Assembly: GCF_014489475.1 (NCBI RefSeq)
Contig: NZ_CP060820.1
Location: 2,434,001 to 2,498,000 of the forward strand
Direction: 5' to 3'
Origin: Lysobacter terrestris
GTDB lineage: Bacteria; Pseudomonadota; Gammaproteobacteria; Xanthomonadales; Xanthomonadaceae
DNA length: 64,000 bases
Below the pieces are notes generated by a model. The model was not told where the DNA came from. It made no database searches and saw only the letters and a program-made list of their open reading frames with translations. The position numbers were made by a program, and so were the translations under genes. Within the stretch, counting starts at the first letter, position 1, and each line of letters begins with the position of its first letter. Shown here one piece after another: positions 1 through 8,692 of the stretch.

Positions 1-475
1 GCTCCGATTCGAGTTGCTTGAAGTGGGTGATGTCGGTAGACACGCCAGCCACGCCGGTGACGCGGCCGCGCGCGTCGCGGACCGGTGCCTTGACGCTGAA
101 GTAGGTGCGCGCTTCGCTGTCGATCAAGGCGATCTGCTCCTCGGATTCCAGGCGCAGGCCGTCCTCGATCACGCGGCGGTCGTTGTGCCTGAGTACCTCG
201 GACCGCGACATGTCCCAGAAACGGGAATCGTCGGCGCCGAGGACGTCATGGGGGGCGGCGCCATACAGCGCCTGCGTGGCACGGTTGGCGAAGGTGTAGC
301 GACCCGCCAGGTCCTTGGCATAGACCAGCGCCGACAGCTCGTCCATCGCGGTGCGCAGGATGCGCAGTTCGGCGATCAGGCGACGCACGCGGCGTCGCTG
401 GACCGGGACCGCGGGCGGTGGCGGGAGCTGGGGGGGCATGGGGGCACGGTAGCCGCAGGGGCGTAGAGCTTCCAT
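1..475 (-). CDS. PAS-domain signalling protein, N-terminal part (runs off the left edge)
   Basis: The open frame on the minus strand has no stop before base 1, so the C-terminus lies outside the window. After a basic Arg/Pro-rich N-terminus it reads as a PAS/PAC sensor domain: about residues 35-150 contain DELSALVYAKDLAGRYTFAN, then DDSRFWD, and the PAC-like end VRDARGRVTGVAGVSTDIT. PAS domains sense small ligands or redox state and usually precede a histidine kinase, GGDEF or EAL module; which one follows here cannot be seen. The start at 475 is preferred because GAAG lies about 6 bases before it; an in-frame ATG at 439 has no ribosome-binding site. The next gene is divergent, about 210 bases away. 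Confidence 0.75.
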   Translation of the reverse strand, partial: MEALRPCGYRAPMPPQLPPPPAVPVQRRRVRRLIAELRILRTAMDELSALVYAKDLAGRYTFANRATQALYGAAPHDVLGADDSRFWDMSRSEVLRHNDRRVIEDGLRLESEEQIALIDSEARTYFSVKAPVRDARGRVTGVAGVSTDITHFKQLESE

Positions 476-687
476 TAAGCGCTTCGGGGTTTTCGTGACG
501 CGGATTGCACTCGTTTCGCGACCGGGTTGCGGATTGCGAAGATCCGTTAGCGCGCCAGTCATGAAGGTGTTGGTGAATGCGCGTGAAGGCGGTGTGCAAG
601 GCGCGCGCCTCCGACCAGCGATGGCATCCGGGCCGCGCCGGATGGCTTGGTATGCTGGCGCCCCCTGCGCACGGACGATCGCACCGC

Positions 688-1122
688 ATGAGCACACCGC
701 CTTTCTCCCTGCGGCAGATCGATCATGTCGTGCTGCGCGTGAGCGACGAGGCGGCGATGGTCGCGTTCTATTGCGACGTGCTCGGTTGCACCGTGGAGCG
801 CCGGCAGGACGCCATCGGCCTGGTGCAGTTGCGTGCCGGGCAATCGCTGATCGACCTGGTCCGCATCGATGGCAAGCTGGGTGCCATGGGCGGCGCCGCG
901 CCCGGCGTGGAAGGGCGCAACATGGATCACCTGTGTCTGCGCGCCGATCCTTTCGACCGCGAGGCGATCGTCCGCCACCTCGAACGGCACCACGTGCGCA
1001 TCGGCGATTTCGGTTCGCGCTACGGCGCCGAGGGCGAAGGGCCGTCGCAGTACCTGTTCGATCCGGAAGGCAATCTCGTCGAGTTGAAGGGGGCCCCCGA
1101 TGAAAGCGAAGCAACGGCATAG
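688..1122 (+). CDS. VOC (glyoxalase/bleomycin-resistance) family protein
   Basis: 144 residues forming one vicinal-oxygen-chelate fold. The opening IDHVVLRVSDEAAMVAFYCD is the usual first beta-alpha unit with a metal-ligand His at HVVL. DHLCLR begins the second half with another ligand His, and the end RYGAEGEGPSQYLFDPEGNLVEL carries the terminal strand with the ligand Glu of NLVEL. The family covers glyoxalases, dioxygenases and antibiotic-binding proteins; the closest type is the short virulence-protein or lactoylglutathione-lyase-like group, so the substrate is open. The ATG at 688 begins the conserved fold. A -10-like TATGCT lies at 649-654. Confidence 0.85.
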   Translation: MSTPPFSLRQIDHVVLRVSDEAAMVAFYCDVLGCTVERRQDAIGLVQLRAGQSLIDLVRIDGKLGAMGGAAPGVEGRNMDHLCLRADPFDREAIVRHLERHHVRIGDFGSRYGAEGEGPSQYLFDPEGNLVELKGAPDESEATA

Positions 1123-1163
1123 ATGAAGCCGCGCCCGCGGCGCGAATGGGGAACGACGATGAC

Positions 1164-1179
1164 CAGACCCTGAGGTCTG
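1164..1179. other. Small stem-loop in the leader of the exporter gene
   Basis: CAGACC (1164-1169) and GGTCTG (1174-1179) pair around the four-base loop CTGA, about 30 bases before the exporter start. There is no T-run, so it is not a normal terminator. It could influence translation of the transporter, but nothing else supports a regulatory role. Confidence 0.35.
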
Positions 1180-1208
1180 TCATCGCCCATACAACAATGA
1201 CAGGCCCC

Positions 1209-2465
1209 ATGAACGACACCACTAGCACCTCCCGAATCTCCATCCGCCGCTTCGCCCTGCTGCTGGGCGGGCTGGCGATGTTCGGGCCGTTCTCGATCGA
1301 CACCATCTTTCCGGCGTTCCCGGCGATCGGTGCGCAGCTGGAGGCGGACAAGGTCGCGATCCAGCAGACGATCAGCGCCTACCTCGTTGCCTACGCGCTG
1401 ATGAGCCTGGTGCATGGCCCGCTGTCCGATGCGATCGGGCGCAAGCGGGTGATCATCGGCGGCCTGGTGGTGTTCACCTTCGCCTCGATCGGCTGCGCGC
1501 TGTCGCGCGACCTGACCACGCTGTTGGCGTTCCGCGCGCTGCAGGGGCTGTCGTCGGGTGTCGGCCTGATCGTGGGCCGTGCGGTGATCCGCGACGTGCT
1601 GCACGGCGAAGCCGCGCAACGGCTGATGAGCCAGGTGTCGATGATCTTCGGCATCGCCCCGGCCATCGCCCCGATCATCGGCGGCTGGATCCTGGGCTGG
1701 AGTGCGTGGCCGGTGATTTTCTGGTTCCTGGCGGCGTTCTCGGTGGTGCTGCTGGCCGTGACCTGGTGGGGCCTGCCCGAGACCCACGCGAAGGAAGCGC
1801 GGCTGCCGTTGCGGGCCGGGCCGCTGCTGCGCGATTACGTTTCCATCTTCGCCAACCCGCGCTTCCAGCGGCTGGCGGCGGCGAGTGCGTTCAACTTCGC
1901 CGCGCTGTGGCTGTTCATCGCCTCGGCACCGGCGTTCGTGGTCGACCACCTGCGCCTGGGCGAAAGCGATTTCGGCTGGTTCTTCGTGCCGATGATCGCC
2001 GGCATGGTGACCGGTTCGTTCGTGTCGGGACGCAGCGCCGGCAAGGTCAGCGGCGAGAAGCTCGTGCGCACCGGCTTCATCGCCAGCGCGATCGCGATGG
2101 TGCTCAACTTCGCCTACACGCTGCTGGTCGAACAGGCGAGCGTGCCGTGGGCGGTGCTCCCGATCTCGCTCAATGCCTTCGGCATCGCGCTGGTGTTCCC
2201 GATCGTGACCCTCGCCATCCTCGACATGTACCCGCGGCAGCGCGGCTCGGCCTCGTCGTTGCAGGCCTTCACCAGCCTGGTGCTCAACGCGTTGATCGCC
2301 GGCGTGCTGTCGCCGTTGATCAGCGCGCACGTGCTGTGGATGGTGCTGGCGGCGTCGACGTTCCTGGCGCTGGCCTGGCTGTTCTGGAGTTGGGAGAAGC
2401 GCGCCTCGCAGCCGCTCGGCTCGCCCAACAGCGAAACCGAGACGGTGCCGGGCGAGTCGCTGTAA
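1209..2465 (+). CDS. Bcr/CflA-family multidrug MFS exporter
   Basis: 418 residues with 12 predicted membrane helices. The first loop carries the MFS motif A form GPLSDAIGRKRVIIGG, and the opening MFGPFSIDTIFPAFPAIGAQL is typical of the Bcr/CflA (DHA1) group, which exports drugs such as bicyclomycin and chloramphenicol, or cysteine, by proton antiport at the inner membrane. ATGs at 1197 and 1209 are both possible; 1209 gives the usual short hydrophilic N-terminus. The C-terminus is a short charged tail. It ends 16 bases from the stop of the convergent amino-acid transporter gene. No regulator is adjacent. Confidence 0.88.
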   Translation: MNDTTSTSRISIRRFALLLGGLAMFGPFSIDTIFPAFPAIGAQLEADKVAIQQTISAYLVAYALMSLVHGPLSDAIGRKRVIIGGLVVFTFASIGCALSRDLTTLLAFRALQGLSSGVGLIVGRAVIRDVLHGEAAQRLMSQVSMIFGIAPAIAPIIGGWILGWSAWPVIFWFLAAFSVVLLAVTWWGLPETHAKEARLPLRAGPLLRDYVSIFANPRFQRLAAASAFNFAALWLFIASAPAFVVDHLRLGESDFGWFFVPMIAGMVTGSFVSGRSAGKVSGEKLVRTGFIASAIAMVLNFAYTLLVEQASVPWAVLPISLNAFGIALVFPIVTLAILDMYPRQRGSASSLQAFTSLVLNALIAGVLSPLISAHVLWMVLAASTFLALAWLFWSWEKRASQPLGSPNSETETVPGESL

Positions 2466-2481
2466 CCCTCGCGGCGTGCGT

Positions 2482-3759
2482 TTACGGCGCGCGGTTCGTC
2501 CCGCGCCGGATCAGGAAGTACAGCGGCAAGCCGATGGCCACCAGCGCCGCGCCCCACAGCAGCGATTCGCGGCCGATGCCCCACAGGGTGTAGACGCTGT
2601 AGGCCAGGCCGAGCGCCGCGACGATGCGGCCCTTGCTGTCGCCGCGGTACAACCACGCGGCGGTACCGGCGACATAGGGCAGCAGCGTCGCCGCGGTCGA
2701 GAGCAGGATCGCGAAGGTGAACAGCTGCACCAGCGACTTGCTGAAGTTCGCCAGCACCAGCAGCGAGGCCAGCACCGCGCTGCACATCACGCCGAACACC
2801 GGCGTGCCGCCCTTGTCGAGCTTCGCGAACACCGCCGGCAGCATGCCGTCGCGCGCGGCCGCCAGCGGTACCTGCGCGGACACCAGCACCCAGCCGTTCA
2901 AGGCGCCCAGGCAGGAGATCGCCGCGATCAGCGCGATGCCGGTGCCGGCGGTCGGGCCCCACAGGTGGGCCGCGGCGTCGGCCATCGGCGCCGCGGACTT
3001 CGCTAACTGCGCGGCGGGCAGCAGGCCGAGCACGGCGCTGCACGCCAGCACGGTGGCGACGCCCGCGAGCAGCGTGCCGAACACCGTGGCGCGCGGGATC
3101 GTGCGCTCCGGGTTGTCAATCGAACCGGCGGGCACGGTGGCCGCTTCCAGTCCCAGCAGCGCCCACAGCGTCAATGCCACGGTGGCATTCACCGCATGCG
3201 GCAGCGATTCCTGGGTCGGATTGAGCGGGGTGAAGTACTGCGCCTCGACCGACCACAGCGCGATGCCGCCGAACAGCAGCAGCGGAATCAGCTTGAGCAC
3301 GGTCAGCACGATCTGCACGCGGCCGGCCTCGCGCACGCCGGCCAGGTTCACGAGCACGCAGAACCACAGCGCCGCCAGCGCGCAGACGGCCGAACGCAAC
3401 GGCGTCGCGGTCAAGGCCGGGAACACCGAGCCGATGCTGCCGGCGAAGGCGACCGCGATGGCCGCGTTCGCCGTCCACACCGCGATCCAATAGCTCCAGG
3501 CGATGACGAAACCGGTCAGGTCGCCGAAGCCGTTGCGTGCGAACGCGTAGGGCCCACCCGTCTGCGGCCAGCGCATCGCCAGCCGCGCGAAGGTCAGCGC
3601 GACCAGCATCGCGCCCGAGAGCGTGATCGCCCAGCCGATCAGGCTGGTGGCGCCGTAGGGCGCGAGCGAGGCGGGCAGCAGGAACACGCCGCTGCCGATC
3701 ATGCTGCCGACGACGAGCGCCGTCGCCGACCACAGGCCGAGGGGGCGTGGGGTGCTCAT
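2482..3759 (-). CDS. APC-superfamily amino-acid/polyamine transporter (AdiC/YjdE-like)
   Basis: 425 residues, about 12 membrane helices. The first helix holds the APC substrate-binding signature GSMIGSGVFLLPASLAPYG, and helix 3 holds RWPQTGGPYAFARNGFGDLTGFVIAWSY. This resembles AdiC and related basic-amino-acid or agmatine antiporters. The start at 3759 (MSTPRPLGLW) puts the first helix at the usual distance; a further 35 upstream codons are Arg/Pro-rich and unlike the family. It is convergent with the exporter and divergent from the GST gene, about 285 bases away. Substrate specificity is not determined. Confidence 0.85.
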   Translation of the reverse strand: MSTPRPLGLWSATALVVGSMIGSGVFLLPASLAPYGATSLIGWAITLSGAMLVALTFARLAMRWPQTGGPYAFARNGFGDLTGFVIAWSYWIAVWTANAAIAVAFAGSIGSVFPALTATPLRSAVCALAALWFCVLVNLAGVREAGRVQIVLTVLKLIPLLLFGGIALWSVEAQYFTPLNPTQESLPHAVNATVALTLWALLGLEAATVPAGSIDNPERTIPRATVFGTLLAGVATVLACSAVLGLLPAAQLAKSAAPMADAAAHLWGPTAGTGIALIAAISCLGALNGWVLVSAQVPLAAARDGMLPAVFAKLDKGGTPVFGVMCSAVLASLLVLANFSKSLVQLFTFAILLSTAATLLPYVAGTAAWLYRGDSKGRIVAALGLAYSVYTLWGIGRESLLWGAALVAIGLPLYFLIRRGTNRAP

Positions 3760-4044
3760 GCGCTCGTCGCCGCCAGCGCGGGATCGAGATGGTCGCGGGC
3801 CGCCAGCACGGTGGCCTGGTCCGGTGATTGCGGGGTGGTGGCGTCGGCTCGGTTCATTCGGCAAGTATCGCGTGTTGGCGGTCCGGGCGGGCGGCGCGCC
3901 GGCCGTTCGCTCCGCCTGTGGCCTGTCGCTGCAAGGTTCCCCGGGGCAGGCGCAACACAGTGGGCCGCCCGTACGCTCGTGATGCCCGTTTCATCGCCGG
4001 CATTCGCCAATACGATGGACGCAACCGAATGCCAGGACACCGCG

Positions 4045-4746
4045 ATGATCGACCTGTACTACTGGGGCACGCCCAACGGACTCAAGCTCAAGCTGTTCAT
4101 GGAAGAGAGCGGCCTGCCGCACCGGCTGATCCCGGTGGACATCGGCAAGGGCGAGCAGTTCGAACCGGGCTTCCTCAAGGTCTCGCCGAACAACAAGATC
4201 CCGGCGCTGGTCGACCACGATCCGCCGGGCGGCGGCGCGCCGATCCCGCTGTTCGAATCCGGCGCGATGCTGCTGTACCTGGCCGAGAAGACCGGCCGCT
4301 TCATCCCCGCCGACATGCGCGGCCGCGCCGAAGTACTGCAGTGGCTGTTCTGGCAGGTCGGCGGACTGGGGCCGATGGCGGGGCAGAACGGGCACTTCGT
4401 CGTGTACGCACCGGAGAAGGTGCCGTACGCGATCGAGCGTTACGTGAAGGAAACCAACCGCCTCTACGGCGTGCTCGACCGCCAGCTGGCCGGTCGCGAG
4501 TTCGTCGCCGGCGGCGAGTTCTCGATCGCCGACATGGCGATCTACCCGTGGATCGTCCCGTATGCCCCGCACGGGCAGGACCTCGACGACTTCCCGGAGC
4601 TGAAGCGCTGGTTCGAGGCGATCAAGTCGCGCCCCGCCACCGTGCGCGCCTACGAAGGCGTGGCCCCGCCGTACGCGGGACGCAGCAACATCTCCGAGGA
4701 GGAGCGGCGGATCCTGTTCGGGCAGACGGCGGCGAGTGTGAAATAG
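4045..4746 (+). CDS. Glutathione S-transferase (YfcG/nu-class-like)
   Basis: 233 residues. Residues 1-90 form the thioredoxin-like domain, with YYWGTPNGLKLKLF as the active-site strand and helix, NNKIPALVDHD with the cis-Pro, and LFESGAMLLYLAEKTGRF with the Glu-Ser pair that binds glutathione. The rest is the all-helical domain. Bacterial YfcG-type enzymes act mainly as disulfide reductases or peroxidases with glutathione. The start at 4045 is chosen because AGGA lies seven bases before it; a -10-like TACGAT is at 4011-4016. Confidence 0.88.
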   Translation: MIDLYYWGTPNGLKLKLFMEESGLPHRLIPVDIGKGEQFEPGFLKVSPNNKIPALVDHDPPGGGAPIPLFESGAMLLYLAEKTGRFIPADMRGRAEVLQWLFWQVGGLGPMAGQNGHFVVYAPEKVPYAIERYVKETNRLYGVLDRQLAGREFVAGGEFSIADMAIYPWIVPYAPHGQDLDDFPELKRWFEAIKSRPATVRAYEGVAPPYAGRSNISEEERRILFGQTAASVK

Positions 4747-4800
4747 CTGCCCGGGTATGAAAGGGCACCGTCATCGTGGAGTGCGCTTCGCCGTGAAAAG

Positions 4801-4826
4801 AGAAGGCCGGCTTTCGCCGGCCTTCT
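4801..4826 (-). terminator. Intrinsic terminator after the M2 peptidase gene
   Basis: An 11-bp perfect stem (AGAAGGCCGGC with GCCGGCCTTCT) closes a 4-base loop. On the minus strand it is followed by a CTTTTC tract. It lies 25 bases past the peptidase stop and can also serve the convergent GST gene. Confidence 0.85.
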
Positions 4827-4851
4827 CCGCAGTTGCTGGGAACTATCCCGA

Positions 4852-6831
4852 TCAGCCGGCCTTCTTCTCCGCCGCGGGTGCAGCGGCAGTCGCGGCCGCA
4901 TTCCAGCCGCAGGTCTTGCCTTCGTTCTGCTGCTTCAGCCAGGCCTGCAGCGGCGAGAAGTATTCGAGCACCGCGGAGGCGTCCATCTTCTCGCTGCCGG
5001 TGAGCTCCTTCAGCGTCTGCTGCCACGGCTGGCTGGCGCCCTTGCTCAGCATCGCCTGGTACTTCGCGCCGGCGGCCTTGTTGCCGTAGAAGCTGCACTC
5101 GTGCAGCGGGCCCTTGTAGCCAGAGGCGTCGCACAGCGCCTTGTAGAACTGGAACTGCAGCACGTGCGAGAGGAAGTAGCGCGTGTACGGCGTGTTGCCC
5201 GGCACGTGGTACTTCGCGCCCGCGTCGAAGAACTCTTCGCCGCGCGCGTCCACCGGGGCGACGCCCTGGTACTTCGCCTTCAGCTCCCACCAGGCCTTGT
5301 TGTAGTTCTCCGGCTTGATCGAGCCGTCGAACACGCCCCAGCGCCAGCGGTCGATCATCAGGCCGAACGGCAGGAACGAGACCTTCGCCAGCGCCATGCG
5401 CATCTGCGCGTTGATCAGGCCCTCGTTGCTCGGCGTCTGCGTGCCGACCAGGCCGATCGACTGCAGGTAGGCCGGGGTCATCGACAGCACGATGGTGTCG
5501 CCGATGGCTTCGTGGAAGCCGTCGTGCGCGCCCTGCTGGAAGATCGGCGGCTGGCCGTTGTAGGCCAGGTAGTAATAGACGTGGCCGAGTTCGTGGTAGA
5601 TCGTGGTGAAGTCTTCCTCGTTCGGCTTGATGCACATCTTGGTGCGCACGTCGCCCTTCATGTTGATGTCCCACGCGCTGGCGTGGCACACGACGTCGCG
5701 GTCGCGCGGCTTCACGAACTGGGTGTTGCTCCAGTAGCTCTCCGGCAGCTTGGGCATGCCGAGCGAGGTGTAGAAGTCCTGCGCGCGCTCGGTCATCTCC
5801 TTGGCCTCGGCCAGGTCGGCCTGGCGGGCGACGTCGGTGCGCTCCTCGTACGAAGCCTCGTGGTCGAGGGCGCGCAGCAGGGCGCCTTCCTTCGCGTCGC
5901 GCGCCTGCTTGAGCGCACCGGTGATGTCGAGGCTGCCCGCCTGCGCGTCGCTGTACGGCTGCAGCGCCGGCCACAGGTTGCCCCAGTCCTGCTGCCACAT
6001 GTTGCCCATCAGGTGCGCGGGCAGCATGCCGCCCTGCACGTGGCCCTGGTCGCCGTACTTCTTCTCCAGCTGCGTGCGGGTGTAGCAGTGCAGCTGTTCG
6101 TACAGCGGCTTCACCTGCAGCCACAGGCGATCGGTTTCGGCGGCGATTTCCGCCGGGGTCATGTCGTAGCCCGAACGCCACAGTTCGCCGGTGTCGGCGA
6201 AGCCCATGTCCTTCGCGCCGGTGTTCACCAGCTCGACGAAGCGGGTGTAGTCCTTGCGCATCGGCTGGGCGATGGTGTGCCAGCCCTGCCAGGCGTCGAG
6301 TTGTTCCGCGTACGTGGCGGCGGGATCGCGCAGCACGTCCTCGAGTTCGCCGAGCTGGCGGCATTTGCGCGCGCTGCCTTCGCCCTTGCAGTACTCGCCC
6401 GAGCCGTACATGCCTTCCATCTTGGTGGCGATGGCGGTCAGTTCTTCCAGCTTCTTCGCGTCCTTCGGCGGCGGCATCGCGACCGACAGCTTCAGCAGGC
6501 GGATGGCGCGCGCGGTCTCCGGCGACATCTTCTGGCCTTCGAACTTGCGCGATTCCTCGATCCACTTGTTGAGCTGGGTGAGGAAGCGCTCGTTGGCCTT
6601 CGCCGTGAGCATCTCGGTGTCGCCGTTGATGTACGTCGACGACGTCCACTGGGCGGCATTGAGCTCCGGATAGATCTTGCGCATTTCCTCGTTGACGCGC
6701 GCGACGAACTGGTCGGCGGTCTCGCCCTCCGGTGCCTTCGCCGCATCCGCGGGGGCCTGGTCCTTCTTGCAGGCCGACAAGGTGAGGCCCGCGGCTATGG
6801 CGAGCGCGAGCAGGGCATGACGATGATTCAC
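4852..6831 (-). CDS. M2-family (ACE-like) peptidyl-dipeptidase lipoprotein
   Basis: 659 residues. The N-terminus is a lipoprotein signal (LTLSAC, then KK), so the mature enzyme is lipid-anchored on the periplasmic side. The zinc site is H413-E-L-G-H417 with the third ligand Glu at about 441 in HDGFHEAIGD, as in angiotensin-converting enzyme and the xanthomonad XcACE. Such enzymes remove C-terminal dipeptides from peptides. The start is GTG at 6831, the only good start before the signal peptide. It is a single-gene unit with its own terminator. Confidence 0.93.
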   Translation of the reverse strand: MNHRHALLALAIAAGLTLSACKKDQAPADAAKAPEGETADQFVARVNEEMRKIYPELNAAQWTSSTYINGDTEMLTAKANERFLTQLNKWIEESRKFEGQKMSPETARAIRLLKLSVAMPPPKDAKKLEELTAIATKMEGMYGSGEYCKGEGSARKCRQLGELEDVLRDPAATYAEQLDAWQGWHTIAQPMRKDYTRFVELVNTGAKDMGFADTGELWRSGYDMTPAEIAAETDRLWLQVKPLYEQLHCYTRTQLEKKYGDQGHVQGGMLPAHLMGNMWQQDWGNLWPALQPYSDAQAGSLDITGALKQARDAKEGALLRALDHEASYEERTDVARQADLAEAKEMTERAQDFYTSLGMPKLPESYWSNTQFVKPRDRDVVCHASAWDINMKGDVRTKMCIKPNEEDFTTIYHELGHVYYYLAYNGQPPIFQQGAHDGFHEAIGDTIVLSMTPAYLQSIGLVGTQTPSNEGLINAQMRMALAKVSFLPFGLMIDRWRWGVFDGSIKPENYNKAWWELKAKYQGVAPVDARGEEFFDAGAKYHVPGNTPYTRYFLSHVLQFQFYKALCDASGYKGPLHECSFYGNKAAGAKYQAMLSKGASQPWQQTLKELTGSEKMDASAVLEYFSPLQAWLKQQNEGKTCGWNAAATAAAPAAEKKAG

Positions 6832-6942
6832 GGTGGACCCTCTACGGGCGCCCGGGTCGGGCGCGAGAACCGCGAGGCTAGTGCGGGCGGGCAGGGGGCC
6901 GCAAGTGATGGCGGTCGCGTACCCGCGTTCGGCAAACGCCGC

Positions 6943-7416
6943 TCAGGCGGCCAGGCGGCCGCGCGGGGCGTCGATCAGGCCGCGCTCGGCCAGCCATTGC
7001 CAGGCCGCCTGCGAATCGTGCTCGAAGTAGGCGCGGGCCGAGCCCAGGCGGAAGGTGTAGCCCCATTCGTCCATGTCGGCGAGGACGCGATCGCGGCCCA
7101 CGCCTGGCAACGCGTCGCCGAGCAGGGCCTGCAGCACGCATACGGCGTCCTCTTCCTCGACCGAATCGGTGGCGTCGGTGTGGACGAGGGCACGGCGCTC
7201 GGGCGGCAGCACGATCAGGTGCGCGGCTTCGTGCAGCAGCGAATGCACCGGCGTGTCGAGGCGCGCGTAGACCGTGGCGCCGATGAGGCCGGCCTCGCAT
7301 TCGCCCCAGTAGCTGCCCGGGATCGCTTCGCCGTCGGGCACGAGCCGGAACTGCAGGTCGTACCGCGCGAGCAGCGCGACCACGTCGGCGAGGGCGATGG
7401 CGGCGAGGGTGAGCAT
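6943..7416 (-). CDS. Small HExxH-motif protein of unknown function
   Basis: 157 residues, no signal peptide. It contains H62-E-A-A-H66 within VHSLLHEAAHLIVLP, followed by an acidic stretch (SVEEEDAV) about 25 residues on that could give a third ligand. This arrangement is seen in small zinc metallopeptidase-like proteins, but I do not recognise a named family. It sits just after minE on the same strand, separated by 47 bases that hold a GC-rich hairpin. A zinc-binding role is inferred from the motif alone. Confidence 0.7.
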   Translation of the reverse strand: MLTLAAIALADVVALLARYDLQFRLVPDGEAIPGSYWGECEAGLIGATVYARLDTPVHSLLHEAAHLIVLPPERRALVHTDATDSVEEEDAVCVLQALLGDALPGVGRDRVLADMDEWGYTFRLGSARAYFEHDSQAAWQWLAERGLIDAPRGRLAA

Positions 7417-7431
7417 GCGTCGTACTGCGAG

Positions 7432-7455
7432 CTCCCCCGCGCGTGGCGGGGGGAG
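7432..7455 (-). terminator. GC hairpin after minE
   Basis: CTCCCCCGC and GCGGGGGGAG pair around GCGTG just past the minE stop. No T-run follows, so it may only slow or partly stop transcription. Confidence 0.45.
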
Positions 7456-7463
7456 TGGTGGCG

Positions 7464-7724
7464 TCAGGCCTGTGCGTGTTCCGGCAGGGCGACCGAGATG
7501 TCGAGCACCTTGTTGTCGCCGTCGCCGATCAGGTCGACCTTCACCGCTTCGTCGTCGACCTTCACGTACTTGCGGATCACTTCCAGCAGTTCGCGCTGCA
7601 GCATCGGCAGGTAGTCGGGGCTGCTGCCGCGGCCGCTGCGCTCATGCGCGACGATGATGCGCAGGCGGTCCTTGGCGATCGAGGCGGTGGGCTTCTTCGC
7701 AACCAGGAAATCGAACAGACCCAT
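7464..7724 (-). CDS. minE: Cell-division topological specificity factor MinE
   Basis: 86 residues. The N-terminal amphipathic membrane-targeting and MinD-contacting segment ([28 protein letters not shown]) is followed by the beta-helix dimerisation domain ([23 protein letters not shown]). MinE stimulates the MinD ATPase and drives pole-to-pole oscillation, so the MinC inhibitor is lowest at midcell. One base separates it from minD upstream, so the two are cotranscribed and probably translationally coupled. Confidence 0.97.
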   Translation of the reverse strand: MGLFDFLVAKKPTASIAKDRLRIIVAHERSGRGSSPDYLPMLQRELLEVIRKYVKVDDEAVKVDLIGDGDNKVLDISVALPEHAQA

Positions 7725-7725
7725 C

Positions 7726-8535
7726 TCAACCTCCGAAAATCTTGCTGAAGAATCCCTTCTTCTCGACCTGGGTGAAACGCATCGGGCGATCCTCGCCCAG
7801 CAGGCGCGAAACCGCGTCGTCGTAGGCCTGCGCGGCCTCGGACTCGGATTCGAGGATGACCGGCTCGCCCTTGTTCGAGGCGTTGAGCACGTCGCCGGAC
7901 TCGGGGATCACGCCGATCGTCTTCAGGCCGAGGATCTCCTCGACGTCGCCGACGCTGAGCATCTCGCCGGTTTCCACGCGCTTGGGGCTGTAGCGGGTGA
8001 GCAGCAGGTGTTCCTTGACGCGCTCGCCGTTCTCGGCGCGGCGGGTCTTGGAGGCGAGCAGGCCGAGGATGCGGTCGGAGTCGCGCACCGAGGACACTTC
8101 CGGGTTCACCACCACGACCGCCTGGTCGGCGAAGTACATGGCCAGGAACGCGCCCTTCTCGATGCCGGCGGGGGAGTCGCACACGATGTAGTCGAAGCCG
8201 TCGTCGGCGAGGTCCTTGAGCACCTTCTCCACGCCTTCGGTGGTCAGCGCGTCCTTGTCGCGCGTCTGCGACGCGGCGAGCACGAACAGGTTGTCGAAGC
8301 GCTTGTCCTTGATCAGGGCCTGCTTGAGCGAGGCTTCGCCGCTGATGACGTTGACGAAGTCGTACACCACGCGGCGTTCGCAACCCATGATCAGGTCGAG
8401 GTTGCGCAGGCCGACGTCGAAGTCGATGACGGCGACCTTGTGGCCGCGACGGGCGAGTCCGCAGGCGACGCTGGCGCTGGAAGTGGTCTTGCCCACGCCG
8501 CCCTTGCCCGAGGTGACTACGATGATTTCTGCCAA
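7726..8535 (-). CDS. minD: Septum-site-determining ATPase MinD
   Basis: 269 residues. The deviant Walker A motif GKGGVGKTT is at residues 10-18, the switch region [18 protein letters not shown] follows, and the C-terminal amphipathic helix for membrane binding ends in [11 protein letters not shown]. MinD binds ATP and the membrane, recruits MinC and is released by MinE. The start codon is TTG at 8535, supported by GGGAGAG about seven bases before it; no ATG fits. Unlike the enterobacterial minCDE operon, a strong terminator separates minC from minD here. Confidence 0.97.
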   Translation of the reverse strand: MAEIIVVTSGKGGVGKTTSSASVACGLARRGHKVAVIDFDVGLRNLDLIMGCERRVVYDFVNVISGEASLKQALIKDKRFDNLFVLAASQTRDKDALTTEGVEKVLKDLADDGFDYIVCDSPAGIEKGAFLAMYFADQAVVVVNPEVSSVRDSDRILGLLASKTRRAENGERVKEHLLLTRYSPKRVETGEMLSVGDVEEILGLKTIGVIPESGDVLNASNKGEPVILESESEAAQAYDDAVSRLLGEDRPMRFTQVEKKGFFSKIFGG

Positions 8536-8660
8536 GTTGTCTCTCCCAGTCCTGTTTTCGACGGCGGGCGCTTCGATGGAAGGTCGCCGTTCTTCTTGTT
8601 TGTGCTTCGAAAGATGGCCGGGCTTCGTGGCCCGCGTTCTTGTTGTGACTATTTACAGCA

Positions 8661-8684
8661 AAAACGCCGGGCGGGCCCGGCGTC
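8661..8684 (-). terminator. Intrinsic terminator between minC and minD
   Basis: ACGCCGGGC (8665-8673) pairs with GCCCGGCGT (8676-8684), and on the minus strand the stem runs into five T residues. It starts nine bases past the minC stop and lies 125 bases before the minD start, so minDE probably uses its own promoter. Confidence 0.85.
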
Positions 8685-8692
8685 GGGGTGGA

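Noticed and set aside
3196-4044. Long N-terminal extension of the GST
   Set aside because: The upstream part is antisense to the APC transporter and Arg/Gln-rich; AGGA before 4045 marks the real start.
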